From Bradyrhizobium erythrophlei (GTDB taxonomy: Bacteria; Pseudomonadota; Alphaproteobacteria; Rhizobiales; Xanthobacteraceae): DNA of 64,000 nt. Below the pieces are notes generated by a model. The model was not told the origin of the DNA. It worked only from the letters and a program-made list of their open reading frames with translations, and searched no databases. Below are positions 35,188-44,382 of this stretch, piece after piece. The DNA lies in assembly GCF_900142985.1 (NCBI RefSeq), contig NZ_LT670849.1, positions 1,860,001 through 1,924,000 of the forward strand, written 5' to 3'. Every line of letters begins with the position of its first letter. The first letter of the stretch is position 1. The position numbers and the translations under genes were made by a program.

Positions 35188-35985
35188 ATGAATAGGGCAC
35201 GCATTATCGTCCTGACCATCGCTATCGGCGCTGGCGGTGTCGCTGCCTATCTCGCGAGCGGGTCGGACAGCAAAGCCCCGGCCCCGGCCGAACCGGTCGT
35301 GCAGCTACAGACCGTCGATGTCCTCGTGGCCAAGGCCGATATCAACCTCGGCCAGACCGTCACGCCTAACGACATGATCTGGCAGAGCTGGCCGGCCTCG
35401 ACCGCCAGCAACGCCTTTATCCGCCGCAGCGACCGCCCCGACGCCACCAAGGAAATTACCGGCTCGATCGCGCGCTCCCCGTTCATTGCGGGCGAGCCGA
35501 TCCGCGAGCCGAAACTGATCAAGTCCAACGGGTCGGGCTTCATGGCCGCGATCCTTCCGCAGGGGATGCGGGCGATATCGACCGAGATTTCTCCGGAAAC
35601 CGGCGCCGGCGGCTTCATCCTGCCGAACGACCACGTCGACGTCATTCTTACCCGCCGCGAAAAGAATCCGGATCCGAAGGCTTCCGGCGATCTCGTGATT
35701 CCCGAGATCATTCTCAGCAATGTCCGCGTGCTGGCCATCGACCAGGCCCCGAAAGAGAAGGACGGGCAGAATACCGTCGTCGGCAAGACCGTGACGCTCG
35801 AGCTGAAGCCCGAACAGGCGCCGCTGCTGGCCGCAGCGCGCCAGGCCGGCACGCTGTCGCTCGCCTTGCGCAGCATCGCTGACGTCAACCAGCTGGAAAT
35901 CGCCGATGACCGGTCCCGGCAGCGCGGCAACAATATCAACGTGGTCCGCTACGGCGTGACCAACTCCACGGTGGTTCAAAAGTGA
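35188..35985 (+). CDS. cpaB: Flp pilus assembly protein CpaB/RcpC
   Basis: 265 residues from ATG 35188; an upstream in-frame ATG at 35170 lacks a good ribosome-binding site. Signal anchor (ARIIVLTIAIGAGGVAAYL), an SAF-type domain (VLVAKADINLGQTVTPNDM), then the RcpC domain (GMRAISTEISPETGAGGFILPNDHVDVILTRR in two halves, SNVRVLAIDQ). Periplasmic partner of the CpaC secretin. Confidence 0.94.
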   Translation: MNRARIIVLTIAIGAGGVAAYLASGSDSKAPAPAEPVVQLQTVDVLVAKADINLGQTVTPNDMIWQSWPASTASNAFIRRSDRPDATKEITGSIARSPFIAGEPIREPKLIKSNGSGFMAAILPQGMRAISTEISPETGAGGFILPNDHVDVILTRREKNPDPKASGDLVIPEIILSNVRVLAIDQAPKEKDGQNTVVGKTVTLELKPEQAPLLAAARQAGTLSLALRSIADVNQLEIADDRSRQRGNNINVVRYGVTNSTVVQK

Positions 35986-36002
35986 TCAAGGAACCAGACG
36001 AC

Positions 36003-37466
36003 ATGAAATGCAGGGAAAAACAGCTTCCGCCGCGGGCGCTCTGGGTCCGCGCCCTGTCGTTTTCGGCTGCTGCCGCGATGGTGCTCAATCCGGCGCTGGT
36101 GCCGGCGATAGCGGCCGACTACCGTCCGGTTCCGCAAGCCGTAGCCGCCGACGGGCAGATGAACGCGCGCGCTTTGTCGCTCGGCATCGGCAAGTCGATC
36201 GTGATCGACCTGCCCCGCGATATCAAGGATGTGCTGGTCGCCGACCCCAAGATCGCCAACGCGGTGGTTCGTTCGGCGCAACGCGCCTACATCATCGGCG
36301 CTGCGATCGGGCAAACCAACATCGTCTTTTTCGACTCGGCAGGCCAGCAAATCGCGGCCTATGACATCGCGGTCAAGCGCGACCTGAACGGCATTCGCGC
36401 CGCGTTCAAGCAGATTTCTCCGAATTCCGAAATTCAGATCGACGGTCTCGCCGACAGCGTGATCCTCACCGGCACCGCGGCAAACCCGATCGAAGCGCAG
36501 CAGGCCAACGACCTCGCCGCGCGGCTGGCGGGCGGACCCGACAAGGTCGTGAACTCCATCGTGGTGCGCGGCCGCGACCAGGTGATGTTGAAAGTGACGG
36601 TCGCCGAAGTGCAGCGATCGATCATCAAGCAGCTCGGCATCGATCTGTCGGGGTCGCTGAATTACGGCACCGCGGTCGTGAACTTCAACAACACCAATCC
36701 GTTCACCGCGACGGGCCAGCCGCTGGTCGGCACCAACGCCATCACAACGTCGTTCGGCGGGGCCCCTTCGGTCCAGGCGACGCTGCGGGCGATGGAAAGC
36801 GCCGGCGTGACCCGCACGCTGGCTGAACCCAACCTGACTGCGATTTCCGGCGAATCGGCAACCTTCATCGCCGGCGGCGAATTTCCGATTCCGACCGGCG
36901 TGACCTGTCAAACGTCGACCGGCGGCACCATCGGCCAGTGCGCGCCGTCGATCGCGTTCAAGAAATTCGGTATCTCGCTCAACTTCACGCCGGTAGTTCT
37001 GACCGAAGGCCGCATCAGCCTCCACGTCATGACGGAAGTGTCGGAAGTTTCCAACGACAACTCCATCACCATAACCGGCATCGCCGTTCCCTCGGTCAAG
37101 ACCCGCCGCGCGGAGACGACGCTCGAGATTCCTTCCGGGGGCGCGATGGCGATGGCCGGCCTGATCCAGGATCAGACCAAGCAGGCGATCAACGGCCTTC
37201 CCGGCCTTTCGCAGCTCCCGGTCCTCGGCGCCCTGTTTCGCAGCCGCGACTTCCAGGACAACAAAACCGAGCTGATGGTGATCGTGACGCCCTATGTGGT
37301 GCGCGCGGTCGCGCAAAAGGACCTTTCTCGCCCCGATGACGGCTTCGCGGCGGCCTCCGATCCGCAAGCCGATCTGCTCGGCAGCATCAACCGCATCTAC
37401 GGCGTTCCCGGCCGCACCGAGCCGGCCCGCAACTACCGCGGCACCTATGGCTTCATCACGGACTAA
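36003..37466 (+). CDS. cpaC: Tad pilus secretin CpaC/RcpA
   Basis: 487 residues from ATG 36003 (AAGGAA upstream); GTG 35982 would overlap cpaB. Signal peptide to about residue 36, pil_N domain (LGIGKSIVIDLPRDIKDVLVADPKIANAVV), a BON domain (SEIQIDGLADSVILTGTAANPIEAQQA in two halves), then the secretin core (VMLKVTVAEVQRSIIKQLGI, GVTRTLAEPNLTAISGE, VPSVKTRRAETTLEIPSGG, FQDNKTELMVIVTPYVV). Outer-membrane channel for the Flp pilus. Confidence 0.96.
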   Translation: MKCREKQLPPRALWVRALSFSAAAAMVLNPALVPAIAADYRPVPQAVAADGQMNARALSLGIGKSIVIDLPRDIKDVLVADPKIANAVVRSAQRAYIIGAAIGQTNIVFFDSAGQQIAAYDIAVKRDLNGIRAAFKQISPNSEIQIDGLADSVILTGTAANPIEAQQANDLAARLAGGPDKVVNSIVVRGRDQVMLKVTVAEVQRSIIKQLGIDLSGSLNYGTAVVNFNNTNPFTATGQPLVGTNAITTSFGGAPSVQATLRAMESAGVTRTLAEPNLTAISGESATFIAGGEFPIPTGVTCQTSTGGTIGQCAPSIAFKKFGISLNFTPVVLTEGRISLHVMTEVSEVSNDNSITITGIAVPSVKTRRAETTLEIPSGGAMAMAGLIQDQTKQAINGLPGLSQLPVLGALFRSRDFQDNKTELMVIVTPYVVRAVAQKDLSRPDDGFAAASDPQADLLGSINRIYGVPGRTEPARNYRGTYGFITD

Positions 37467-37487
37467 GGCGGGACAAGGACGACGATC

Positions 37488-38228
37488 ATGACAGCCAGAA
37501 CCCCCGTCGAATACCGGCGCGCCCTCCGCATCGCGGGCGCGCTTTTCGGTCTCGCCACCGCGCTTGGAGCCTGCACGCATACCGATGAGGTGGCGGCGAC
37601 GGCGACCATTCCCGACGACTACCGCCTGCGGCACCCGATCGCGATCCAGGAGGCCAATCGTTCCGTCGTCATCTTTGTCGGCCAGGCGCGCGGCGGGCTG
37701 TCAGCGGAACAACGCGCCGACGTGATGGGGCTCGGGCAGGTCTGGATGCAAGAGGGCACCGGCGCCATCGTGATCGACGTGCCGACCGGCACGCCCAACG
37801 CGCGCGCAGCCACCGACGCATTCCGTGAAGCTCAGGCACTGCTGACGGCGGCGGGCGTGCCGCAGCGCGGCGTCGTTATGCACCATTACCATCCCGACGA
37901 TCCGCGGCAGCTCGCGACGTTGCGCCTGAGCTATCCGAAAATCACGGCGGTGGCCGGCCCCTGCGGATTGTGGCCCGACGACATCGGCCCCTCGATCAAG
38001 GACAAGGGCTACTTCGAGAACAAGCCCTACTACAACTTCGGCTGCGCCTATCAGCGCAACATGGCGGCGATGGTCGACAATCCTTCCGACCTTGCGCAGC
38101 CGCGTTCCGAGACCCCCGCCTATACCGTGCGGCGTACGGAAGGCTACGAAAAATATCGCAAGGGCGCCACCACGACGACGACCTATCCCGAAGCCGACAA
38201 AGCCAAACTCAGCGATACAGGCAAATGA
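37488..38228 (+). CDS. cpaD: pilus assembly lipoprotein CpaD
   Basis: 246 residues with lipobox LGAC at residue 29. CpaD-typical segments: YRLRHPIAIQEANRSVVIFV, GQVWMQEGTGAIVIDVPTGT, VAGPCGLWPDDIG and YNFGCAYQRNMAAMVDNPSDL. Outer-membrane lipoprotein that stabilises the secretin. The cpaE start overlaps its stop (ATGA). Confidence 0.95.
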   Translation: MTARTPVEYRRALRIAGALFGLATALGACTHTDEVAATATIPDDYRLRHPIAIQEANRSVVIFVGQARGGLSAEQRADVMGLGQVWMQEGTGAIVIDVPTGTPNARAATDAFREAQALLTAAGVPQRGVVMHHYHPDDPRQLATLRLSYPKITAVAGPCGLWPDDIGPSIKDKGYFENKPYYNFGCAYQRNMAAMVDNPSDLAQPRSETPAYTVRRTEGYEKYRKGATTTTTYPEADKAKLSDTGK

Positions 38229-39493
38229 TCAGTTACGCGCGTCAAGACTCGGAAGCACAGCCGGACGGAGATTCGCCGCAGGCAGAGGAGCATATTGCCC
38301 CGGCGCCGCGGGTGTCGGTGCAGGCTTTCTGCGAAACGGTCGAGACCGCCGCGGCGGTGCAGTCGGCGGGCGAAGACCGGCGGCTCGCCAAGGCGCATCT
38401 GAAGATTCAGATGGGCGGCATGGCGGCTGCGATCGAGGCGTATCGGACCGCGCCCACGCCGAACGTGATCATTCTGGAGACCGAAGGCCGCAACGACATC
38501 CTCGCCGGTCTCGACCAGCTCGCCACCGTATGCGACTCGGGTACGCGGGTGATCGTGATTGGCCGCATCAACGACATCACGCTGTATCGCGAACTGGTTC
38601 GCAGGGGCGTCAGCGATTACGTGATCGCCCCGATCAACACCATTGACGTGGTGCGATCGATCTGCGGGCTGTTCTCCTCACCCGAAGCCAAGGCCGTCGG
38701 CCGCATCATTGCCGTCGTCGGCGCCAAGGGCGGCGTCGGCGCATCCACGGTCGCGCACAACGTCGCCTGGGCGATCGCCCGCGACCTGGCGCTGGATTCG
38801 GTGGTCGCCGATCTCGATCTCGCCTTCGGTACTGCGGGCCTCGATTACAATCAGGACCCGCCGCAGGGCATCGCGGACGCGGTATTCTCGCCCGACCGCG
38901 TCGATACCGCCTTCATCGATCGCCTGCTGTCGAAGTGCACCGACCACCTCAGCCTTCTGGCGGCGCCGGCGACGCTCGACCGCGTCTATGATTTCGGCGC
39001 AGAAGCTTTCGATGCCATCTTCGATACGCTGCGGGCCTCGATGCCGTGCATCGTGCTCGATATTCCGCATCAATGGTCAGGCTGGACCAAGCGCGCACTG
39101 GTAGCGGCCGACGATATTCTGATCGTGGCCGCGCCAGATCTCGCCAATCTGCGCAACACCAAGAATATCTTCGATCTGCTGAAGGCGTCGCGCCCCAACG
39201 ATCGCATGCCGCTTTATTGCCTCAACCAGGTCGGCATTCCCAAGCGTCCGGAGATCAACGCCGTCGAATTCGCCAAGGCGATCGAAAGCGATCCGATCGC
39301 ATCGATCCCGTTCGACGCCCAGATGTTCGGCGCGGCCGCCAATAACGGGCAGATGATCGCCGAGATTTCCGAAAGTCATCGCAGCACCGAGATGTTTCGG
39401 CAAATCGCGCAGCGGCTCACGGGCCGCGGCGAGACCAAAAAGCCGAAAGCTTCGTTCCTGTCGCCCCTGATCGAGAAACTGCGGTCGAAATAA
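38225..39493 (+). CDS. cpaE: pilus localisation ATPase CpaE/TadZ
   Basis: 422 residues from ATG 38225. An N-terminal atypical receiver domain (PNVIILETEGRNDILAGLDQLA, VIVIGRINDITLYRELVRRGVSDY) is followed by a MinD/ParA-like ATPase with the deviant Walker A VVGAKGGVGASTVAHN. Places the pilus machine in the cell. A longer upstream frame overlapping cpaD is rejected. Confidence 0.95.
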   Translation: MISYARQDSEAQPDGDSPQAEEHIAPAPRVSVQAFCETVETAAAVQSAGEDRRLAKAHLKIQMGGMAAAIEAYRTAPTPNVIILETEGRNDILAGLDQLATVCDSGTRVIVIGRINDITLYRELVRRGVSDYVIAPINTIDVVRSICGLFSSPEAKAVGRIIAVVGAKGGVGASTVAHNVAWAIARDLALDSVVADLDLAFGTAGLDYNQDPPQGIADAVFSPDRVDTAFIDRLLSKCTDHLSLLAAPATLDRVYDFGAEAFDAIFDTLRASMPCIVLDIPHQWSGWTKRALVAADDILIVAAPDLANLRNTKNIFDLLKASRPNDRMPLYCLNQVGIPKRPEINAVEFAKAIESDPIASIPFDAQMFGAAANNGQMIAEISESHRSTEMFRQIAQRLTGRGETKKPKASFLSPLIEKLRSK

Positions 39494-39516
39494 ACTGACC
39501 CGCCTGGAGTGTAGTC

Positions 39517-40980
39517 GTGTTTGGTAAGCGTAGCGGAACAGACGATCCGAGAAGCATGCGGCCTCCCGCTGCCGCACCGGAGCCCGCCGCCGTCCCGGCG
39601 GCGGCGCCCCGCGCTGCGCCGCCTGCCGTCGCCTCGCCTCCCCTCGCGCCCGCCAAGCCGTCGGCCCCGCAGCCGCCCGCGGAAGCGCGCAAATCCGACA
39701 ATTACTATCAAGTCAAGGCGACGATCTTCGGCGCACTGATCGAGGCCATCGACCTTGCGCAACTCGCCAAGCTCGACGGCGAATCGGCGCGCGAAGAAAT
39801 CCGCGACATCGTCAACGAGATCATCGCGATCAAGAACATCGTGATGTCGATCGCCGAGCAGGAAGAACTGCTCGACGACATCTGCAACGATGTTCTCGGT
39901 TATGGGCCGCTCGAACCGCTGCTGGCCCGCGACGACATCGCCGACATCATGGTCAACGGTGCCGGCACGGTCTACATCGAAGTCGCCGGCAAGATCCAGC
40001 GCACCGGCATCCGCTTCCGCGACAACCAGCAACTTCTCAACATCTGCCAGCGCATCGTCAGCCAGGTCGGCCGGCGCGTCGACGAATCCTCGCCGATCTG
40101 CGACGCCCGTCTCGCCGACGGCTCGCGCGTCAACGCCATCGTTCCGCCGCTGTCCCTCGATGGCCCCGCACTGACGATCCGCAAATTCAAAAAGGACAAG
40201 CTGACGCTCGATCAGCTGGTCAAATTCGGTGCGATCTCGAAGGAAGGCGCGGAGATCCTGCAGATCATCGGCCGGGTCCGGTGCAACGTGCTGATCTCCG
40301 GCGGTACCGGTTCGGGCAAGACGACGCTTCTGAACTGCCTGACCAACTATATCGACGACGAAGAACGCATCATCACCTGCGAAGACGCCGCCGAACTTCA
40401 ATTGCAGCAGCCACACGTGGTGCGGCTGGAAACCCGTCCGCCCAATATCGAGGGCGAGGGCCAGATCACCATGCGCGAACTGGTACGCAACTGCCTGCGT
40501 ATGCGCCCCGAACGCATCATCGTCGGCGAAGTCCGCGGACCTGAGGCATTCGACCTGCTTCAGGCCATGAACACCGGCCACGACGGCTCGATGGGCACGC
40601 TGCACGCCAACAACCCCCGCGAAGCGCTGTCACGCTGCGAGTCGATGATCACCATGGGCGGCTTCTCGCTGCCTTCGCGAACCATCCGCGAGATGATCTG
40701 CGCCTCGATCGACGTGATCATTCAGGCCGCGCGTCTGCGCGACGGCTCGCGACGCATCACGCACATCACCGAGGTGATGGGCATGGAAGGCGACACCATC
40801 ATCACCCAGGACGTCTTCCTCTACGACATGATCGGCGAGGACGCGAACGGCACGATTATCGGCCGTCATCGCTCGACCGGCATCGGCCGGCCGCGGTTCT
40901 GGGAACGTGCGCGTTACTACGGCGAGGAGAAGCGGCTCGCGGCCGCGATCGACGCCGCCGAAGTCGCGGCAGCGAGCTGA
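39517..40980 (+). CDS. cpaF: pilus assembly ATPase CpaF/TadA
   Basis: 487 residues from GTG 39517 with GGAG upstream. An Ala/Pro-rich N-terminal 60 residues, then the secretion ATPase: Walker [15 protein letters not shown], Asp box [11 protein letters not shown], Walker [14 protein letters not shown] and His box [21 protein letters not shown]. Cytoplasmic hexamer that powers pilin assembly. Confidence 0.97.
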   Translation: MFGKRSGTDDPRSMRPPAAAPEPAAVPAAAPRAAPPAVASPPLAPAKPSAPQPPAEARKSDNYYQVKATIFGALIEAIDLAQLAKLDGESAREEIRDIVNEIIAIKNIVMSIAEQEELLDDICNDVLGYGPLEPLLARDDIADIMVNGAGTVYIEVAGKIQRTGIRFRDNQQLLNICQRIVSQVGRRVDESSPICDARLADGSRVNAIVPPLSLDGPALTIRKFKKDKLTLDQLVKFGAISKEGAEILQIIGRVRCNVLISGGTGSGKTTLLNCLTNYIDDEERIITCEDAAELQLQQPHVVRLETRPPNIEGEGQITMRELVRNCLRMRPERIIVGEVRGPEAFDLLQAMNTGHDGSMGTLHANNPREALSRCESMITMGGFSLPSRTIREMICASIDVIIQAARLRDGSRRITHITEVMGMEGDTIITQDVFLYDMIGEDANGTIIGRHRSTGIGRPRFWERARYYGEEKRLAAAIDAAEVAAAS

Positions 40981-40990
40981 GGAGACCACG

Positions 40991-41968
40991 ATGAACATGC
41001 AACCACTCGCTCTGGCCTTTCTCGCAACTGCAGCGGTCGGCGGCATTGCCTGGGTTTTCGTGTACCCCATGCTGTCCGGCGAAAAGAAGGCCGAAAACCG
41101 CCGCGCCTCCGTCGCCAAATCAGAACCTGTCGCCGCGCGCCAGTCGCAGAAAGACCAGCGCTCGCGCCGCGAACAGGTCGAAGGAACCCTGAAAGAGGCC
41201 GAAGCCCGGCGCGCCAAGGATTCTAAGGTCACCCTTACCACCCGCCTGACCCAGGCCGGACTCGAATGGGAGCCGCGTAAGTTCTGGATCTTTTCCTGCA
41301 TTCTGGGCGCCGTGGGCTTTGCCGGCGCGATGTTGGCCGGTGGCGGCACACTTGGCGCCGTTGGCCTGGGTTTCGCGGCCGGCTTCGGCCTGCCCCGTTG
41401 GGTCCTGAGCTTCATGAAGAAGCGCCGCGAAAAGGCATTCTTGCGTGCGCTGCCGGATGCCGTCGACGTCATTGTTCGCGGCATCAAGGCCGGCCTGCCG
41501 CTGTTCGAATCGCTCAAGGTGGTCGCAGCCGACTCGCCGGAGCCACTGCGGTCCGAGTTCGCCGCGATCATCGAGACACAGGCCATCGGCATGCCGCTTG
41601 GTGAAGCCTGCGGACGGCTGTTCGAACGGATGCCGGTGCCGGAAGCGAACTTCTTCGGCATCGTCATTGCGATTCAGCAGAAGTCGGGCGGCAACCTCTC
41701 CGAAGCGCTCGGCAACCTCTCCAAGGTGCTGCGCGACCGCAAGAAGATGGCCGAGAAGATTCAGGCAATGTCGATGGAAGCGAAAGCATCAGCCGGCATC
41801 ATCGGCTCGCTGCCGCCGATCGTCATGTTGCTCGTCTACCTTACGACCCCCGACTACATCTCGCTGCTGTGGACACATCCGACCGGCCAGCTGATGCTGG
41901 TCGGCTGCGTGATCTGGATGTCGATCGGCATCATGGTGATGAAAAAAATGATCAACTTCGACTTCTGA
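40991..41968 (+). CDS. tadB: Tad pilus inner-membrane protein TadB
   Basis: 325 residues from ATG 40991 (GAGGAGACCACG upstream). GspF-like platform protein: N-terminal membrane segment, a charged stretch with KDQRSRREQVEGTLKEAEAR, two membrane helices near 95-145, the T2SSF domain (LRALPDAVDVIVRGIKAGLPL, IVIAIQQKSGGNLSEALGNL) and C-terminal helices. 10 bases before tadC. Confidence 0.94.
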   Translation: MNMQPLALAFLATAAVGGIAWVFVYPMLSGEKKAENRRASVAKSEPVAARQSQKDQRSRREQVEGTLKEAEARRAKDSKVTLTTRLTQAGLEWEPRKFWIFSCILGAVGFAGAMLAGGGTLGAVGLGFAAGFGLPRWVLSFMKKRREKAFLRALPDAVDVIVRGIKAGLPLFESLKVVAADSPEPLRSEFAAIIETQAIGMPLGEACGRLFERMPVPEANFFGIVIAIQQKSGGNLSEALGNLSKVLRDRKKMAEKIQAMSMEAKASAGIIGSLPPIVMLLVYLTTPDYISLLWTHPTGQLMLVGCVIWMSIGIMVMKKMINFDF

Positions 41969-41977
41969 CGGTGCCGC

Positions 41978-42952
41978 ATGTTTAGTTTTCTGGTCGAAAA
42001 GATTCACGACGTCCGTTTCGTGACCATGGTGTTGGCGGCGATCGCGGCGAGTGCGACGGCCTATACCCTGGTCATGCCGCTGTTCGCGGGCGAGGGACTG
42101 GCCAAGCGCATGAAGGCGGTCGCCAACGAGCGCGAGCGGATCCGGGCGCGCGAGCGCGAGCGTCTCAACAAGACCGAGAAGGTGTCGCTGCGGCAGACGC
42201 CGAAGCAGGTCGTCTCCAAGGTCGTCGAGGACTTGAACCTCACAAAATACCTGGCGCAGGAAGCTGCCCGCGACAAGCTGGTCCAGGCCGGCTATCGCGG
42301 CCAGGCCCCCTATGTCACGTTCCTGTTTTTCCGCGCGGTGACGCCGATCCTGCTTTTTGTCGGCGCTGTGCTCTACGTGTTCGTGATCTCACATCTCGAA
42401 AAGTCGCTTCCGATCAAGATCGGCATCTGCGTCGTCGCCGCCTGGGCCGGCCTGCAGGCGCCGATGCTGTTCTTGAGCAACGCGATTTCGAAGCGGCAGC
42501 TGTCGATCCGCCGCGCCTTTCCGGACGCGCTCGACCTGCTCCTGATCTGCATCGAATCCGGCATGTCGATCGAAGCCGCCTTCCGCAAGGTCAGCGTCGA
42601 GATCGTGACGCAGTCGGTGGCGCTGTCGGAAGAATTTACGCTGACCACGGCGGAACTATCCTACTTGCAGGACCGCAAGGTGGCTTACGAAAATCTTGCC
42701 AGGCGTACCGGCGTCGACGGCGTCAAGTCCGTCTGTCTCGCGCTTCAGCAGTCAGAGCGTTACGGAACGCCGCTCGGTCAGAGCTTGCGCGTGATGGCGC
42801 AGGAAAATCGCGACATGCGCATGAACGAGGCCGAGAAGAAGGCCGCCGCATTGCCGCCGAAACTGACGGTGCCGATGATCCTGTTCTTCCTGCCGGTTCT
42901 GTTTGTGGTCATTCTCGGGCCGACCGGCATCAAGATCGCCGCCATGCAGTAA
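41978..42952 (+). CDS. tadC: Tad pilus inner-membrane protein TadC
   Basis: 324 residues. Second GspF-like protein: RRAFPDALDLLLICIESGMS, IEAAFRKVSVEI, LALQQSERYGTPLGQSLRVM and terminal helices LTVPMILFFLPVLFVVILGP. Forms the membrane platform with TadB. Last rightward gene of the cluster; tadD is convergent, 63 bases away. Confidence 0.94.
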   Translation: MFSFLVEKIHDVRFVTMVLAAIAASATAYTLVMPLFAGEGLAKRMKAVANERERIRARERERLNKTEKVSLRQTPKQVVSKVVEDLNLTKYLAQEAARDKLVQAGYRGQAPYVTFLFFRAVTPILLFVGAVLYVFVISHLEKSLPIKIGICVVAAWAGLQAPMLFLSNAISKRQLSIRRAFPDALDLLLICIESGMSIEAAFRKVSVEIVTQSVALSEEFTLTTAELSYLQDRKVAYENLARRTGVDGVKSVCLALQQSERYGTPLGQSLRVMAQENRDMRMNEAEKKAAALPPKLTVPMILFFLPVLFVVILGPTGIKIAAMQ

Positions 42953-43015
42953 GGCGCTTTGGGATGCGCCGGGCGTCCCGAAGGCTTCAGTCAGCAGCAA
43001 AACAATGAGACGCCG

Positions 43016-43819
43016 TCACTCCGGACGGCTGAGCGAGGCCAGCGGTGTTTTCCCCGCGGCGCCCACGCGCGGATCGTCCTTGCTGCGGTTCAGCATCTGC
43101 TTGAGATAGGCGACGTTGGCCGTCGCCTCGTCCGGAGGAAGATCTGCGCGAACGATCTGCTCGGCCTCAGCAAAGCGGCCTTGCAGGCCAATCACCAACG
43201 CCAGGTTCTGCCGAACCCGCGCGTCGGCCCGGCCGCTCGCATAGGCCTGGCGAAGCGCCTCCTCGGCCTTCGGCAGGTTTTTCGTCAGCATGTAGGACAG
43301 GCCGAGATTTGAAAGCACGGTCGGTTCGCCGGGGACGATCCTGAGCGCGCTGTCGTAGTAGCGGCGGGCCTCCTCGTGACGGCCGAGCTGGTCAAGCGCG
43401 GTGCCCTGCACCGAAAGGATCCGCCAGTCGGGGTTGTCGGGCGAGTGCGCGCGATTGAGCACATCGAGCGCCTGTTGGAAATTGCCGTTGTCGACCAGCG
43501 CCCGGCCGTAGGCCGCCAGCAGCGCCCGGTCGCCCGGATGGGCAATGGTCGCCTGTTCGAGCATGGCGGCGGCCTGGCTACGCTGGCCCGAGGCCCGCAA
43601 GGCCTGGCCGTAGGCGAGCGCCGCTTCGACACTCTTGGGATCGGCACGGTAGCGATCGGCCGCGACTTCCACGGAGCGGCGCGGATCGGGCTCGGCGCTG
43701 GCCTGTGGTTTCGACGATACGGACCCGGTGATGTCGGACATGGTCTGGCAGCCGCCAAGACCTGCGGCCAACATCGCCGTGACGGCCACGGATGCAAGAA
43801 ACCGGGACTGTTGACGCAT
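43016..43819 (-). CDS. tadD: TPR lipoprotein TadD
   Basis: 267 residues. Lipobox LGGC at residue 24, then about five TPR units (EAALAYGQALRASGQRSQAA, DRALLAAYGRALVDNGNFQQAL, PTVLSNLGLSYMLTKNLPKA). Matches the pilotin-like TadD of Tad loci, here convergent with tadC. No tadE/F/G minor pseudopilin genes occur in the window. Confidence 0.88.
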   Translation of the reverse strand: MRQQSRFLASVAVTAMLAAGLGGCQTMSDITGSVSSKPQASAEPDPRRSVEVAADRYRADPKSVEAALAYGQALRASGQRSQAAAMLEQATIAHPGDRALLAAYGRALVDNGNFQQALDVLNRAHSPDNPDWRILSVQGTALDQLGRHEEARRYYDSALRIVPGEPTVLSNLGLSYMLTKNLPKAEEALRQAYASGRADARVRQNLALVIGLQGRFAEAEQIVRADLPPDEATANVAYLKQMLNRSKDDPRVGAAGKTPLASLSRPE

Positions 43820-43983
43820 GACTGGAGGACTCGCGGGGTGAGCGGCGGACCACGCCGAATTCGCCCAGCAATAGTCTGTTAACCCTAACGCCGGGTTAAC
43901 GGCGCAGATCGGGCAGAACCGTGCAATCCCCGTGATGTCCGCGAGGCGGGTTAGCCACGCGGCGGACGGGCGGACCCGTGCGG

Positions 43984-44190
43984 TTACTTATGATGCTTGC
44001 GTAGATAGGCGTGAAGCGATTCCGTGCCCGTCTCGGCGAGCAGCGTCTTCAGCATCATGTCCTTGCGCCGGCCCTTGGCGAAGTGATCGCCATAAGTCTT
44101 GCGAAGGCTGCCGACGCGCGTGTTGCCGTGCTTCTTGTCGATACGGCCAGTCGTGTCGCGATGCCGGCCATCCAAACCTTTTCTAGCCAT
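43984..44190 (-). CDS. small basic conserved-looking protein, unknown function
   Basis: 68 residues from ATG 44190 with GGGGAGTGTCAA upstream. Strongly basic: MARKGLDGRHRDTTGRIDKK, then HGNTRVGSLRKTYGDHFAKG and a helical C-terminus LKTLLAETGTESLHAYLRKH. The even spacing of Gly, His and Arg and the good start suggest a real gene, possibly nucleic-acid binding. I know no named family. Confidence 0.7.
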   Translation of the reverse strand: MARKGLDGRHRDTTGRIDKKHGNTRVGSLRKTYGDHFAKGRRKDMMLKTLLAETGTESLHAYLRKHHK

Positions 44191-44382
44191 TTGACACTCC
44201 CCTGCTGAACCAGTCCGCACAAGCTATCACGACCATGCGGAAACGTGTAGATCGCGCGGCCACTCGTTCCGATATCGCTCGCCGAGGCAGAGCTGCGAAC
44301 TTCGCAAAAGTGGGCTCTGGTTTGGCACCATGCGCCATTGTAGAACGTGGGAAGTTCGCTGCGATCGAAGATCGGGAGAAGC

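Noticed and set aside
35976..37634. A 552-codon frame antisense to cpaC
   Set aside because: Antisense shadow of a confident secretin gene.
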